NCBI GenBank assembly: GCA_021234155.1 | Contig: JAJEKV010000104.1 | Span: 250,001 to 314,000, forward strand | Direction of reading: 5' to 3' | Source: Isoetes taiwanensis | Taxonomy: Eukaryota; Streptophyta; Lycopodiopsida; Isoetales; Isoetaceae | DNA length: 64,000 nucleotides | In this document: in pieces, positions 52,481 to 64,000 of the stretch | How positions within the stretch are numbered: position 1 is the stretch's first letter | Layout: each line of letters opens with the position of its first letter | Program-made: the position numbers and the translations under genes | Notes under the pieces: model-generated | The model's database searches: none | The model's input: only the letters and a program-made list of their open reading frames with translations | Told to the model about the DNA's origin: nothing

Positions 52481-54589
52481 CCCAAGCTGAGAAGGATTGT
52501 GGCAACTAACTGAGATACATGTACACTGTGCGCAAGTAATGCTGCACCAAGATTTCTATTTGTTGTAGTTTCCAGTCATTAACCTCTACTGCCTGGTAAC
52601 TAGAATACTTGCCTGTTCAAAATAACCTTCAGGCGAGAGTATAACCACTCAAAAAACCATTGAAATAAAGGCTTGGCATCCCAGGAGTGCATTTCTGATT
52701 ACATGCTAGGGAGTCCATACATCTTAAGAAGTGTCACAAATGAGCATACGGATTATGCCATGTTCTGAGCCATTGGCCATATTCCTACTCATTTCCACAG
52801 AACTTGCCTTGCTGATGCACATTATAAACAGTTATTTGTGCTAAAGAAGAGCCTATATATTTCATAGCAAGAGTTTCTGTAACATCATGCAACGCTTGCA
52901 TAAGAACTTGGGACAAAATATGACCAGATAAATTTGATGAATAAAATATATGAATATCGGTTTGAAGAACAATTAATCAAACCCAACTTCTGACTTTCAA
53001 TATATAGACAACTTCAGTAACTTTGGCTGAATGACATCATTCCGGTGGCAATCCAAACAAGAATGTTTGAGTTCTCTTGTGCAAACACATGCACGATAAA
53101 AACAATAAATAATCTTGAATACTCTACATAAACACATGGCATCCATCTAAAAATAAAATTCTTGCTTGGTAATGTATTCAAGCATATGTAGCCTCTTGCT
53201 GCTCCAATTTATATTGCATTTTCAGCGTGCAAACAAACAAGGCACTGTGTTCTGCTTGACAATAAAACTCTACAACAGTGCTTGTCCGCATTTCAGAGAG
53301 AGAATAAGATGAAAGAATTTGCTCTAGTGCAACTGAAGCACTGTATGATTAAATATTCCCGTGTTATTGTTGTAAGAAATTGAATCACACAAGAGGAGCA
53401 CTCCAATGGGTAACCATGACCTCTAGCTTCCTACATCAGCATGATATTTCTTGAAGGAGAGCAACTCTTCTTGCCTCATCGAACAGAGGGAGATGGAGCC
53501 CTGGAGTAGCTTTCAAGGCTACGTCTCCAATAACCTACATTCAAGACTCGATGCTTCTCAATCTCTTTGCAATGTGTGCACAAGAAGGATGGATGCAGTG
53601 GGCTGGCATTGCCATGTTTCTATGTCAGCCCACGCCATATCTTCTATCTAATGACCTCTGGACTGTCAGTCATCCCCTCCCCCCGTCTCCCCTCCCCCCC
53701 ACAATGAGTCTGAGACTAGGTAGCCGCTATGCCATGTTGTGATTTTGCCATGTGTATGATAGTAATATTAGATTGTGGTGATTCCACCCGTCAAGGTGGC
53801 TGTATTTATTGTTGCATTGATGTCATGTGTTATGCACTTCTACAACTAGATCAGCCTCGAGGAAGATGAGAATGGCACGTCTCTATCTTCCACATCAACA
53901 ATTGTGCACTAGCAAGTGGTTGTCGCCAAAATATGGCCTCATGGCAGCCATGTGAAGGACTGACACGAGGGAATCTATAGGTCGAGGTATCGTATACATG
54001 AAGGGGATGTTACGCCAGATGTATTCACTTCAAAAACTTGGGCAAGCACTTGTTCTTGAAGGTTTTGTCCTCTTATCAGAGAGTGAAAAATTTACTTTTC
54101 TTTTCAGCCTTTCAGCTTGAATACTAGGCCAATGCAGGAGTATCAAGCTTGAATTCATGTGGACTACACACCCGAGCATGGCTGCAAAAGAGTTTTGGAG
54201 ATGCATATTCATCAGTCTTATTTAACACAATCATAACCTAAACAAATGTTCTACTCCAATAAAAGAAGAGATGCTGACCCTCACTTGGCTTCTTTTCTTT
54301 TAACGATCCTCTGCCATGCTGTTATAGAACAAACCTAAACAACCCCAACCTTTATTGTTGGTTGCTCAGCTCTATAACTTCCGCCATCGGTAATGCTCAA
54401 GGCATTAGAATCATTCATTCCTCTAAGATTTTTGCCTCCTTACTACAGAAAGTTTATTATCGTCTAATAACAGGTAAACTCAATGATTATAACAAGTAAA
54501 AGCAAGAATACGCGAAAAAAAAAAAAAAAATAGTTCACAATAATTTTGTACCCTACATGACCTTGATGACCTGAAAATGAACCATCAAA

Positions 54590-55210
54590 GCCCCTTCGAG
54601 CTCAAAAAAAGGAAGAGATGGAAGAATGTACATCAAATCATGCAATAGAAGAGTATACGAAGCTATTGAACACCTGCATTCTAGATGTATAAACAATACA
54701 TCGTGAAGGATCAAGTGCTAGAATAAAGGAGAAGTACATTTCCTTCTTTATGACATTGGACATAGAAATTAAAATTTTCACACTAGAATCCAATTCAGTA
54801 AAACAATAACATAGGTTTATATCTTCAAAGCGAACAATCATAAAATATCAGGAGGAAGACGGATGAATGGAGTAAAATGATGTAACTTAATAGACTTTTG
54901 CAAGGGATTATGGATGGTATAATAATGACACAGAGTATGATTTGTTTCGCTTTTACCGCAGACATTTCGCCGCGCATGTGCTATGCTTTGACAAATTGAA
55001 AGGCCATAATATAAGATACACTCTCTATATTACTAGGATTAAGAGAACATTGCCTAGTTAAGTGTAGAGATTGGAAGACTAAAAAGACCTATACATCTAA
55101 TATGCAATGGAGTATATGAAGATAAAGAAACACATGCATTCTAGATGTCCCAACCATTGAGTAATGGTGTGAATTTGGTAGTGGTCAAAAGATCAAAGAT
55201 CAAGTGTTAG
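54590..55210. repeat. Interspersed repeat, copy 2 (related to 46,680-47,060)
   Basis: Besides matching the earlier copy, it has an internal pair (54,645-54,730 and 55,103-55,215) sharing ATGCAATRGA, CATGCATTCTAGATGT-like and GATCAAGTGYTAGAA. Confidence 0.55.
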
Positions 55211-56130
55211 AAGAAAGGAAAAATAATGTCTTCTCTTCTTTAAATGGCCTTTGGCCTATGATATGGATGTAGACATCTTACCTAGGTCATGAAGAATTGA
55301 GGTTCAAAAAATTAATGGAGATTTTATGAGACTTGTTGTTCATGTCAAGGAAGCAAATTGGCTATGGCTTCAAGTCTTGTTTAGGCAATGGCAGTTTCCA
55401 AATGAACCAAGGCAGTTTCCAAGCAAGTATTCCGTTGAATGGAAGACCAAGGAGCAGGAAGGGCTTGATTAAACAAGTTTTGATTTATTTTCCTTTCTCT
55501 AATCCTGTTTTACGTCGTGCCAGACTCGTTCTAATCGGACCCACAAGCTGAGCTATGGCGTGTTTGACACTTCTTTGCCTCAATGAAGACTTTTATTTAG
55601 TCGGCTAGCCCGCCTGCTTCCCACGACTAAACTGCCAGTTGAATGTGGATTTATTTTTTTATCCTCGCCCTTTTCCCCCCGTTGTTGGGTCTCGTGATGA
55701 GCAAGTTCGGCATCTTTTAAATTTGATTTTCCTGATTTTGTAACATTTTTAGGTGTTTTACCCGGATTATGGAATCAGGGATTTGATCACGGAGCATGAT
55801 TTACGGAATTGAATTTTTGTTATACTGGGAATGCCTCTCTCTGTGCCACTTTGATGTGACAACAATGATGGCGTTCTTGGATATCTACTCAGATTTTTCT
55901 ACAAAGATATTTTGCAGAAATCTGCATTGATTCACAGGCCAAGAATTTCTTCAGCCCCCAGCTGAGGCAGGTATAAACAAGAACGATTTTTGGTCAGCGG
56001 AAGAAAGTGTATAGAAGTACAAATAGGTTGGAAAAGCAAGGTAAATAAAAACGGTAACGACCCAGTTCAAATACCAGATTAATTAAGCTAAACAACTGCA
56101 GAACATGCCAACCCCATCCTTCAACGTGGA

Positions 56131-56359
56131 CGGGTTAACTGCTAATGTATATGGTGTCCAGCCATAGCCATCTTTTGGGTCGGTTTCTGGGTTATTTCCC
56201 TTTGTCTTCCACTTTGGCATCTTCTGCTTCGTCTTCTTCCTATGAAGCTGTACCCATTATTATGTTTTGTATCAATACTGCAATTGCACTCTTGAAAGCA
56301 AAAGCTTTTTATGCGCCTGTTTCCAAATTGGATCCGACCACCGTGACTTACTCCGAAGG
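56131..56359 (+). other. Possible 5' untranslated exon of the P4-ATPase gene
   Basis: A region with less AT than its surroundings ends at a good donor (TCCGAAG/GTATGAAT at about 56,359). It lies 400 bp upstream of the start codon at 56,760, and acceptor-like CTTCCAG occurs near 56,557. A 5' UTR intron is plausible. No transcript evidence is visible in sequence alone. Confidence 0.25.
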
Positions 56360-56759
56360 TATGAATAGTTACATCTATTTTTTGCTCCAGCTAAACATGG
56401 ATTATTGCTAATTATGATTGACCCTTCCTTTCTTGACTCTTTCCCTTTGGTATATTGACTTTTTTTTTTAATGAAAGGCTTTAAGCTTTCTAATCCTTAA
56501 GTCCGTCATTCAGTCATATTCTAAGCACATTATCTTTTTTTATCGGTTGCTTCCAGAACACCTTCTGTTCCTCTTCGTCGTTGACAAACGATCCATTTCT
56601 GAATGCTATTAGTATGTCTTCTGCTATCAAGTTGGGGACGGCATGATGATTACAGGATCAACAGCATATCCTATGTTTATGTCTATGAATGGCATGAACA
56701 GACCAACTTTGGTGGAATGGAATTTCAGCATTGTTTTGATTGGATGATTGTCTAGAAGA

Positions 56760-59700
56760 ATGGAGAAGAAATTACAGCGTGTCGTAGCATACGGGCAGAC
56801 CCATGCTACACGGATCTGGCGGGCTCTTGCTACTAGAAGATTTCAACATAATCAAAGCATTTCATCAGATGCATATGTTGTCCATTGCAATCATCCAGAG
56901 CTCAATACGTCCCTTGGGTATGCCTACACTTTTTATTTATGCAATTTCATTTTTCAAGCTTTTGCTATGCCAATTTTAGATTGTAAAGATCTTAATGGGG
57001 TCGTAGTATCTGCTGCCATTTATCTCTTCCCCCCACCACTTTGGCTTAATTTTGACCAGTTCGGAATAATGGCATCTAGACATGGTTGTTAATAGTATTT
57101 CTGTGTCTCTTTTTGTATACGGGTCAATATATAGATTTGCAACTAAATGATAAAAGGACAATAAGCACTTAATGAGCATTAGAAGCGCACTGTGCCTACG
57201 CTTGTCACAAACAATCTTCATGAGAGGTGATCAGACAAAGGCTGTAACCAGGACTTATTATGATGTCTGTTATTGCTAGTCTTCTATCTACTGTAGTCTT
57301 ACATAGTTGAATCATACATTTAAGGTGTTTGTGAGCTTATGATATATCTTGGAAGCAAATTTATTACCGTAACAGTAATGCTTGACTGCAAATTTATCAT
57401 CTTATGTTCAATTATAGTATCATGATAAATAAAAGGAAGCACTGAACAGTTCTTATTTAAGCATTCTAGTTTTGCCACCATGTTAAGTAAAGAAGCATAC
57501 GGTGACATGGTTCATTGATTCCATCACATCTCAAGTAACGTTCCCATTTTGGATCACAGATATGCTGGGAATAAAACTTCAACTACAAAATACACATGGT
57601 ACACGTTTTTACCACGGTCGCTCTTTGAGCAATATCGCAGAGCGGCGTATTGGTATTTCACTGCTATGGCAGCTATTTCATTAACGCCAATCAGCCCATA
57701 TAGGCCAATTACTGTTATATTGCCACTTATTTTTGTGATTGGCTTGGGAATGGCACGGGAGCTATGGGAAGACTTACGTCGTGCCCAAGGTGATAAAGAG
57801 ATAAACTTGAGATCAGTTGTAATTTGTTCTGGAGGTAAATGTGAGGAAAAGTTATGGAAGGATGTCCGTGTAGGAGACACAGTGCAGATAAAAAACAAAG
57901 AATATTTTCCAGCAGATATTCTTATTCTGTCTTCCAGTGGTGCTGATGGAGTCTGTTATGTTGAAACTAAGAACCTTGATGGCGAAACAAACTTAAAGGT
58001 GACATATTGTAACCATATCTAGAGCACTTTTCTGTTTTTCTGCTATATAACAATATAGACCGTTTTCCTGTTCAATTGGTATGTAGTTTCAGTTTTGTGG
58101 GTGACTCTAGAGTCTCATTAGTCCTTGCCATTTGTGATACAACTAGCCTCTGTGACGCATTAAAGAATTTATTTTTTAAGCTACATTTTGAGGAGAAAAG
58201 AAGGCATATATGCTGTTGTAACTTTTCTTTTGTGAAATGATAGGCAGGTCCGACAAGCTCTGGAATATACGTGGAACTTTGCAACGCCAGATGATTTTAA
58301 GGATTTTGAGGCAGTTGTAAAATGTGAAACTCCAAATGCTTCATTGTATACCTATACAGGCGTTTTGGAATTTCAAAATGGACAAACGTATTCATTAGGG
58401 CCTTCACAGATATTGCTACGGGACTCTAGTCTTCAAAATACAGAGCATGTTTTTGGGATTGTAATCTATGCTGGGCATGATACCAAAGTTATGCAAAATG
58501 CAATACCTCCTCCTTCTAAAAGAAGTCGACTTGATCGCACCCTTGACAAAATTATGTGGGGAATGTTTGGAATACTCTTCACTATGAGTACCATAACTGG
58601 AATATCAAGTGGGCTTATAACAAAAGACAAAATTGCGGGCATGTATTACTTACAGCCTTATAATGACAACTCTTATTTCAATCCTAACAAATCGACGACA
58701 TCTGGCATTATTGCCTTCGTAACAGGGGTTGTGTTATATGGATATTTGATCCCTATTTCACTATATGTGACATTAGAGATTGTGCGGGTTATACAAGGTC
58801 TGTTTATTGCACAAGACCTTCTCATGTACGATGAAGAAACAAACAGGCCAGTCAAAGTTAAATCTTCGGGGTTAAATGAAGAACTAGGTCAAGTAGACAC
58901 GATTTTAGCCGATAAGACTGGCACACTCACATGTAACCAGATGGACTTTTGTCGCTGCACAATCTCAGGGGTATCCTATGGTATGGGTTTTACAGAGGTG
59001 GAAAGAGCAGCTGAGCGCCTTGGGATGTCTTTAGTGTCCACTGAAGAAACTGAAGTAGATCAAACACAAACACAGGTGGTGTTGCCATCTGGAAATGGCG
59101 AAGAAAAAATTGCTGGGTTCAATTTTTATGATGAACGGTTAATGAAAGGAAATTGGAGAAATGAAAAAGATCCTGAAGCTATCAGGCTTTTCTTCCAGAT
59201 TCTTGCTCTTTGTCACACTGCTATCCCTGAGGGAGACATAGCGAATCCATCTTCTATACAATATCGAGCTGAGTCTCCCGATGAGACGGCACTTGTTGTA
59301 GCTGCCAAACAATTTGGTTTCCTCTTCTATAAAAGAACTCCATCAGCATTACATGTACGAGAAAGTGCAGGTAAAGATCAAGTAACTGATAGAACCTATG
59401 AGCTTTTGAACGTTCTAGAGTTCAGCAGTGCAAGGAAACGAATGTCTGTGATTGTACGAACTACAGAAGGACGAATATTATTGTTATCAAAAGGTGCAGA
59501 TTCTATCATGCTTGCACGTCTTGACCATGACACTATAGGGTTGACAAAAGCTACGGTTCACCATCTGAACCACTATGGGGAGGCTGGACTGCGAACTCTT
59601 TTGTTTGCATATAAAGAGCTTACAGTTGATGCTTACAAAGAATGGCAATCTAGATATTCTCAAGCACAAAACATGTTAGGGCCAGAAAGGACAACACAAA

Positions 59701-61971
59701 CTGAGGAATTAGCTGATGAAATGGAGAAGGGTCTAAGGATTGTTGGAGGAACTGGTGTTGAAGATAAACTTCAGCAAGGAGTCCCTGAATGCATTGCTCA
59801 TCTAGCAGATGCAGGGATTAAAGTTTGGGTGTTGACTGGAGACAAGGTTGAGACAGCTATCAACATAGGTTATGCTTGCAGGTAATATTCGCATTAAAAT
59901 TTCAGCAAAATTTGTTATGAAATTATTAGTCATGTTTTGTGTTATCTCCATCTTATATTTATGTACTGACCACTTTGCCATGAAGCCAGTTTTCTACGCC
60001 CAGATATGGAAAAGATTATAATAAATCTCGGAAGGCCTTTGTCCAAAACCTTGGGAACTGAGAGAGAAAAGCTATGCCTTTTTAAACTTTTTAGTTAAAT
60101 TAAATTGTTTATTAGAGTGCATCTCAAAAGTGCCATTCTGCACAGGCTTTGGAAAACACAATACGAGACCAGCTTACTGAAGGATTATCTTTGGTAGAAA
60201 TGAGTCAAAGCGATCAACATGAAATCCAATTTAATGGAAAGGAACATGAAGTTGATGGTGATGAGCTTAGCGACACAAGGCCATTGTCATTTCAAAGAAC
60301 AAAAAGCTACAACTATAATGAACAAGGAAGCCAAAGAAGCAATGGGATTTCATCCTTAAGTGGAAGCCAAAGAAGCTTAAATGATTCTTTTGCTCTTGTG
60401 ATTGATGGTGACTCACTTGCATTTATTCTTATGGATGGAGAACTGCAAAGGCAGTTTTTGCAGTTGTCTATGAAGTGTGCATCAGTCCTATGTTGCAGAG
60501 TATCGCCAAAGCAAAAAGCACAAGTTACAAAGCTAGTGAGGAAGGGATTAGGCTGGAACAAACTATGTTTAGCAATTGGGGATGGGGCAAATGATGTTGG
60601 CATGATACAAGTCGCAAATGTTGGAGTTGGAATTGTTGGTGTTGAGGGTGCCCAGGTATTTTTTTTTACTCGTTTTGAGCATCATATTCCCACTAAATAA
60701 CACATTCGTTGCAACTGCCAATGATCCTCAAATAAGATTACTGATGAAAATTTGGACTTGAAGGATGTTCCCACTTTCTTTGTTACAATATATGAACATG
60801 GCATCTTGTTGAGGAAGGAACAATCACTAATGGACCAGTCTCTATTCCTTATCAGCTTTTTTTCTTTCTCTTAACGAGACACATATATACCTATAAACTC
60901 TATATAATTGAGACAAACATATACCTATAAACTCTATATAATAATCAATCTTAGTATTGTATTTATATTATCCATGGACCAACATTTATTCTTTATTTCT
61001 GTTTGGTTTTAGGCAGCTATGGCTGCTGATTATGCAATTGGGAAATTCCGCTTTCTGGAGCGCTTACTCTTGGTGCATGGACACTGGTGCTATCGACGAA
61101 TTGCATTAATGGTAATGAACTAAACTTCATTCAAAATTAATAAACTGAAATGAAGTAGATAAATAAAGTTGTCCCAGCATATTTGAAAACTGTTTTGCAA
61201 ATGAAGGTTCTTTGCTGCTTTATGATTTTGTTCAAATTTAAGAGGCTTGTCGTGTTGCAGATTAGGTACTTCTTGTATAAAGTCTGTTTGATTGGGTGGG
61301 TGTCATTCTACTCAAACATATTCTCCTCGTTCTCAGGCATGCCACTATATAATGATTGGTATGCTTCGTTCTACAGTACAGTTTTCACTGCCTTGCCTGT
61401 TGGAGTTGTGGGAGTTTTGGATCAAGATGTTTCTGCAAATAATTGCTTAAAATTCCCACAACTATATCGTTCTGGTCAGGAAGGAAAGTTGTTCAACAAA
61501 CACCTGATCGTCCTTTCATTGGCAAATTCGGTGTATGCATCATTGGTAATATTCATGTTTCCGGCAGCACTTTATTATCTATCAGCAATGAAGTCAACTG
61601 GGCAACCTGCAGCGCTTCAAGATTTTGGAGCAGCATTATTTACGGGACTTGTGCTTGTGCCCAATCTTCAGCTTTTTACAGTAGTGCAACACTTTACATA
61701 CTTCCATCATCTCACAATATGGGGCAGCATTGCGAGCTGGTTTATCTTTTTGCTTATTTATGGTTCGTTACCGCCAACATTGTCAACACAAGCATATAAA
61801 GAATTTGTGGAAGTGCTAGCACCATCCCCAAGTTACTGGATGATGTTATTACTGGTGGTCATCACAGCTTTGTTACCAGATTTTATAGTTCGCAGCTTCC
61901 AATGGGTATTCTGGCCTTCTGACAATCAGATTGTGCTGGAATCTGAAAGAGAACAAACTCTAGCCAGTTGA
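56760..61971 (+). CDS. P4-type phospholipid-transporting ATPase (flippase, ALA4-ALA12-like)
   Basis: Seven exons: 56,760-56,917; 57,560-57,998; 58,248-59,881; 59,990-about 60,071; 60,146-60,655; 61,013-61,111; 61,261-61,971 (TGA). Product about 1,210 residues, normal for the family. P4-ATPases flip phospholipids to the cytosolic leaflet, working with an ALIS/CDC50 subunit. Seen: the family's [20 protein letters not shown] before TM1, actuator NLDGETN, PISLYV in TM4, phosphorylation loop [14 protein letters not shown], nucleotide-binding SPDETALV and LSKGADSIM, hinge GDGANDVGM, and the C-terminal [17 protein letters not shown] and YNDWY with later membrane segments. Exons join in frame with GT-AG borders except after exon 4, where no GT fits. 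The ATG is the first in the exon, before CNHPELN (family RVVYCNDPD-like). A Ser-rich stretch with two GSQRS repeats sits in the P domain. Confidence 0.93.
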
Positions 61972-62298
61972 GACAAATTCAGTCCCGAGAGGTTTACGAC
62001 ATATCCTGCATAAGGCACTTCCGGTTGAAAATAGAGAATCTAATGACCTTGGAAGATTTTACAAGGCATAATGGTGCATTCTAAGTTACCTGATTAGGGT
62101 CGGCACCATATCACTACACAACTGCAGCCATTCAGCATGTGCAAACTTGTTGCATGTTTTAAAGGCAGTTGTATGGATGTATCATAGAAGTTAATTGAAG
62201 GAATATGAGCACATTGCTCATCCATTTTGATTTGTTGCAACGTTTCTAATTGTAGATAAAAACTGTAGAAATGTATCGGAAGGAAAGAAGGAAAAGAT

Positions 62299-62304
62299 AA
62301 TAAA
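62299..62304 (+). terminator. Candidate polyadenylation signal of the P4-ATPase gene
   Basis: AATAAA occurs about 330 bp after the stop codon, within an A/T-rich 3' region. It is the first canonical signal noticed after the stop; plant signals are loose. Confidence 0.4.
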
Positions 62305-62309
62305 TATGA

Positions 62310-64000
62310 TTTCTTATGGATGGTAGAAAATTTTTGCTCTTATGGGAGACAAATTTAGTGGATGCCCAAAATGTGAAAAGGGAAAAACAATTTTGTGGAT
62401 GCCCAAAAGGGATGCTAATTTTAAAAGTTGATATACTATATTGTTTTTAGGGCATTGTATTTTATATGCACCTGAAATGTCCTACTCTATTCCAGCTATT
62501 CCAGACACGATTCTTGTTAGTCCGTCACACCAGCACAAGCTTAGGCATTGGATTGGATGTATCAGGTCAGTTTGCTTAGATTAAGTTGCCTCAGATTATT
62601 TAGCAGTTCAGCAAAGTGTAAACCCTTTTAGATCAAAGCTTGCTGCAGCAGCTTGTTGATCCATTTCTCTCCATTGTATAAAAAACCGGAAACTCATGTG
62701 CTTTATCTTGTTGTTGCATCAGGAACAACAGTATCACATTCCCTGATAGCCTGCATATTTTAGCTTTCCAATATATATCAAACTCCAAATCAGTGTGTTC
62801 AATTGTTCAAGAATAGGAGGCACAAATAGTAGGAACTTCTCGCAGATATAGCTTTTATTGAATCCTCTGAAATAAATATCAAACATTGAATATACCTCTT
62901 TCTAAAAAGATTGAAAGATAGATTAAAAAAAACTATGTAAAATAGCTTTAGAAAACCAGAACTTGAAGAATAAACAACATTATCTGCATTCTCATTCTCA
63001 GAAGTAACAGAAGCTCTTATCCTACTGCGGCGGAAGTAACAGAAGTCCCATTTCTATCCAACTGATTTTTTTACAACCAACACGAATTGCAGGTTCTGTT
63101 GTGCCATGCGAAGACGGAAATACCCCTGACATGGAATATGCCGATTGCAAATTCAGCAAGGGAATTTGCCGTTATGGCAGAGAAATCACAATCTGCATTA
63201 CTTCCCTGGAAGCGATGCCTGAAAATCTCTGTAGGCTTTAGGTTAAGGGGCCGATAGCCTGAATCGTAGATAGGATAGAGTCATTCTAATAGAAGAAAAT
63301 ACAAGAGCATTTTCGTAATTTTTGTAAAATACAAGGGCATTTTTATCTTATTTTTATACTTTCTAAAATATTTAGTGCTTATTAAGTTTACCCAATCCGT
63401 TTGGTATTGCGGGAGGGCCTTCTTGCAATGGTTGGGACTATAATTATTGGCGCGTATTGTATGCAAAACTGTATGATTTGCCACGTTTGAGCAGCTTATT
63501 ATTATTTAGAGGTCAAATTTCTTTTCCTGTGTGTTGTGGATGGTTTTTCTTGGCATGGTTGGAAAAAAAGGAAGGAGCGGAATTTCATGGGCGTGGATAA
63601 GAACTCACGGTGGTTTCTATTTGGAGCCCCGGTTTCCTGAGTCTGGGCAAGCACCCGAAGCTCTGTACATACAACATGTTAGGCTTGACTGCCAAATTCG
63701 GCATGGCTATGCCTACCTTCTGCCTCGCTCTCTCCACACAGATTTGGCCAGGGGTTTGTAGTTGTGAAGGAAGAATTTGTGTGTCGGGCTTTGGCCGGGA
63801 AGAAATATTGTTATGGGCATGATTTGTGTGATCTTCTTGGAGTTGAGAGTGAAGCTTTGTAGTGTCGGGAGAGCCTTCTGTGCAAATGCAGCGATTCTTA
63901 TCTGACTGTTCAGCTCTGTTGCTCAGTTTTGTTGTCGTGTTGTTGTTTTTTTTTTTTTTTTTTTTTTTAGATTCTTGACAAGAAGAGCCCGGAGGTTCGA
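62310..64000. other. Intergenic; nothing recognised
   Basis: Small frames at 63,484-63,281 (minus) and 63,531-63,822 (plus) show no domain. AAAATACAAGAGCATTTTCG and a nearby variant (63,296-63,350) resemble sequence inside the CACTA-like element (37,070-37,150). A run of about 22 T lies at 63,948-63,969. Confidence 0.4.

Larger units (their letters stand above)
50500..56100. other. Intergenic region upstream of the P4-ATPase gene
   Basis: AT-rich with only short frames, none recognised. It contains the direct repeats listed separately, a GA/CT-rich stretch near 53,680-53,700 and a poly(A)-like run near 54,520. No transposon ends were seen. Confidence 0.5.

Noticed and set aside
56145-56411. 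Independent small gene upstream of the P4-ATPase
   Set aside because: The ORF has no domain and ends shortly after a good donor site; a 5' untranslated exon is more likely, though unproven.

Overview
This window looks like a repeat-rich nuclear segment of a land plant. The evidence is one intact intron-bearing gene for a plant-type P4-ATPase (56.8-62.0 kb), a Ty3/gypsy chromovirus-like LTR retrotransposon with an initiator-tRNA-Met-type primer site, and many nested and gene-capturing transposons. A fern or other non-seed plant is a reasonable guess from the density of degenerate LINEs, but the sequence does not prove it. About 80% of the window is transposon-derived.

Layout. 1-7,851 (block A) is the right part of a unit that recurs at about 35,400-46,611 (block B). 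The unit carries a plus-strand gene with a DDE-transposase-like pattern and, on the opposite strand, exons resembling a Ulp1/C48 protease, an FCP1/NIF-type HAD phosphatase and a RING/PHD-like finger. It ends in a short inverted repeat lodged in a LINE reverse-transcriptase ORF. 7.9-13.5 kb holds LINE debris, short repeat families and a probable condensin CAP-H gene fragment. 13,581-17,010 is a Pack-MULE-like element with terminal inverted repeats of about 160 bp around an alpha/beta-hydrolase pseudogene. 17-21.9 kb is intergenic with short repeats and a kinase fragment.

Nested core. A LINE (RT part at 21,951-22,972) was split by a large TIR element (about 32,514-45,824), and the LINE C-terminus resumes at 45,828. 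An LTR retrotransposon (22,973-32,496; 5-bp CCCCC target duplication; nearly identical LTRs) then landed a few bases from that junction. A 4,308-bp CACTA-like element (36,021-40,328; TGG target duplication) later entered the transposase-like gene. Block A keeps the matching empty site at 620-622.

46.6-50.5 kb contains two LINE fragments in opposite orientation. 50.5-56.1 kb is intergenic. 56,760-61,971 encodes a flippase of about 1,210 residues in seven exons, the only gene here that looks functional. 62-64 kb shows no supported gene.

Where blocks A and B disagree, many differences sit at CAG/CTG (CHG) sites. This suggests that at least some frameshifts in the transposons are consensus errors at methylated cytosines rather than real mutations.
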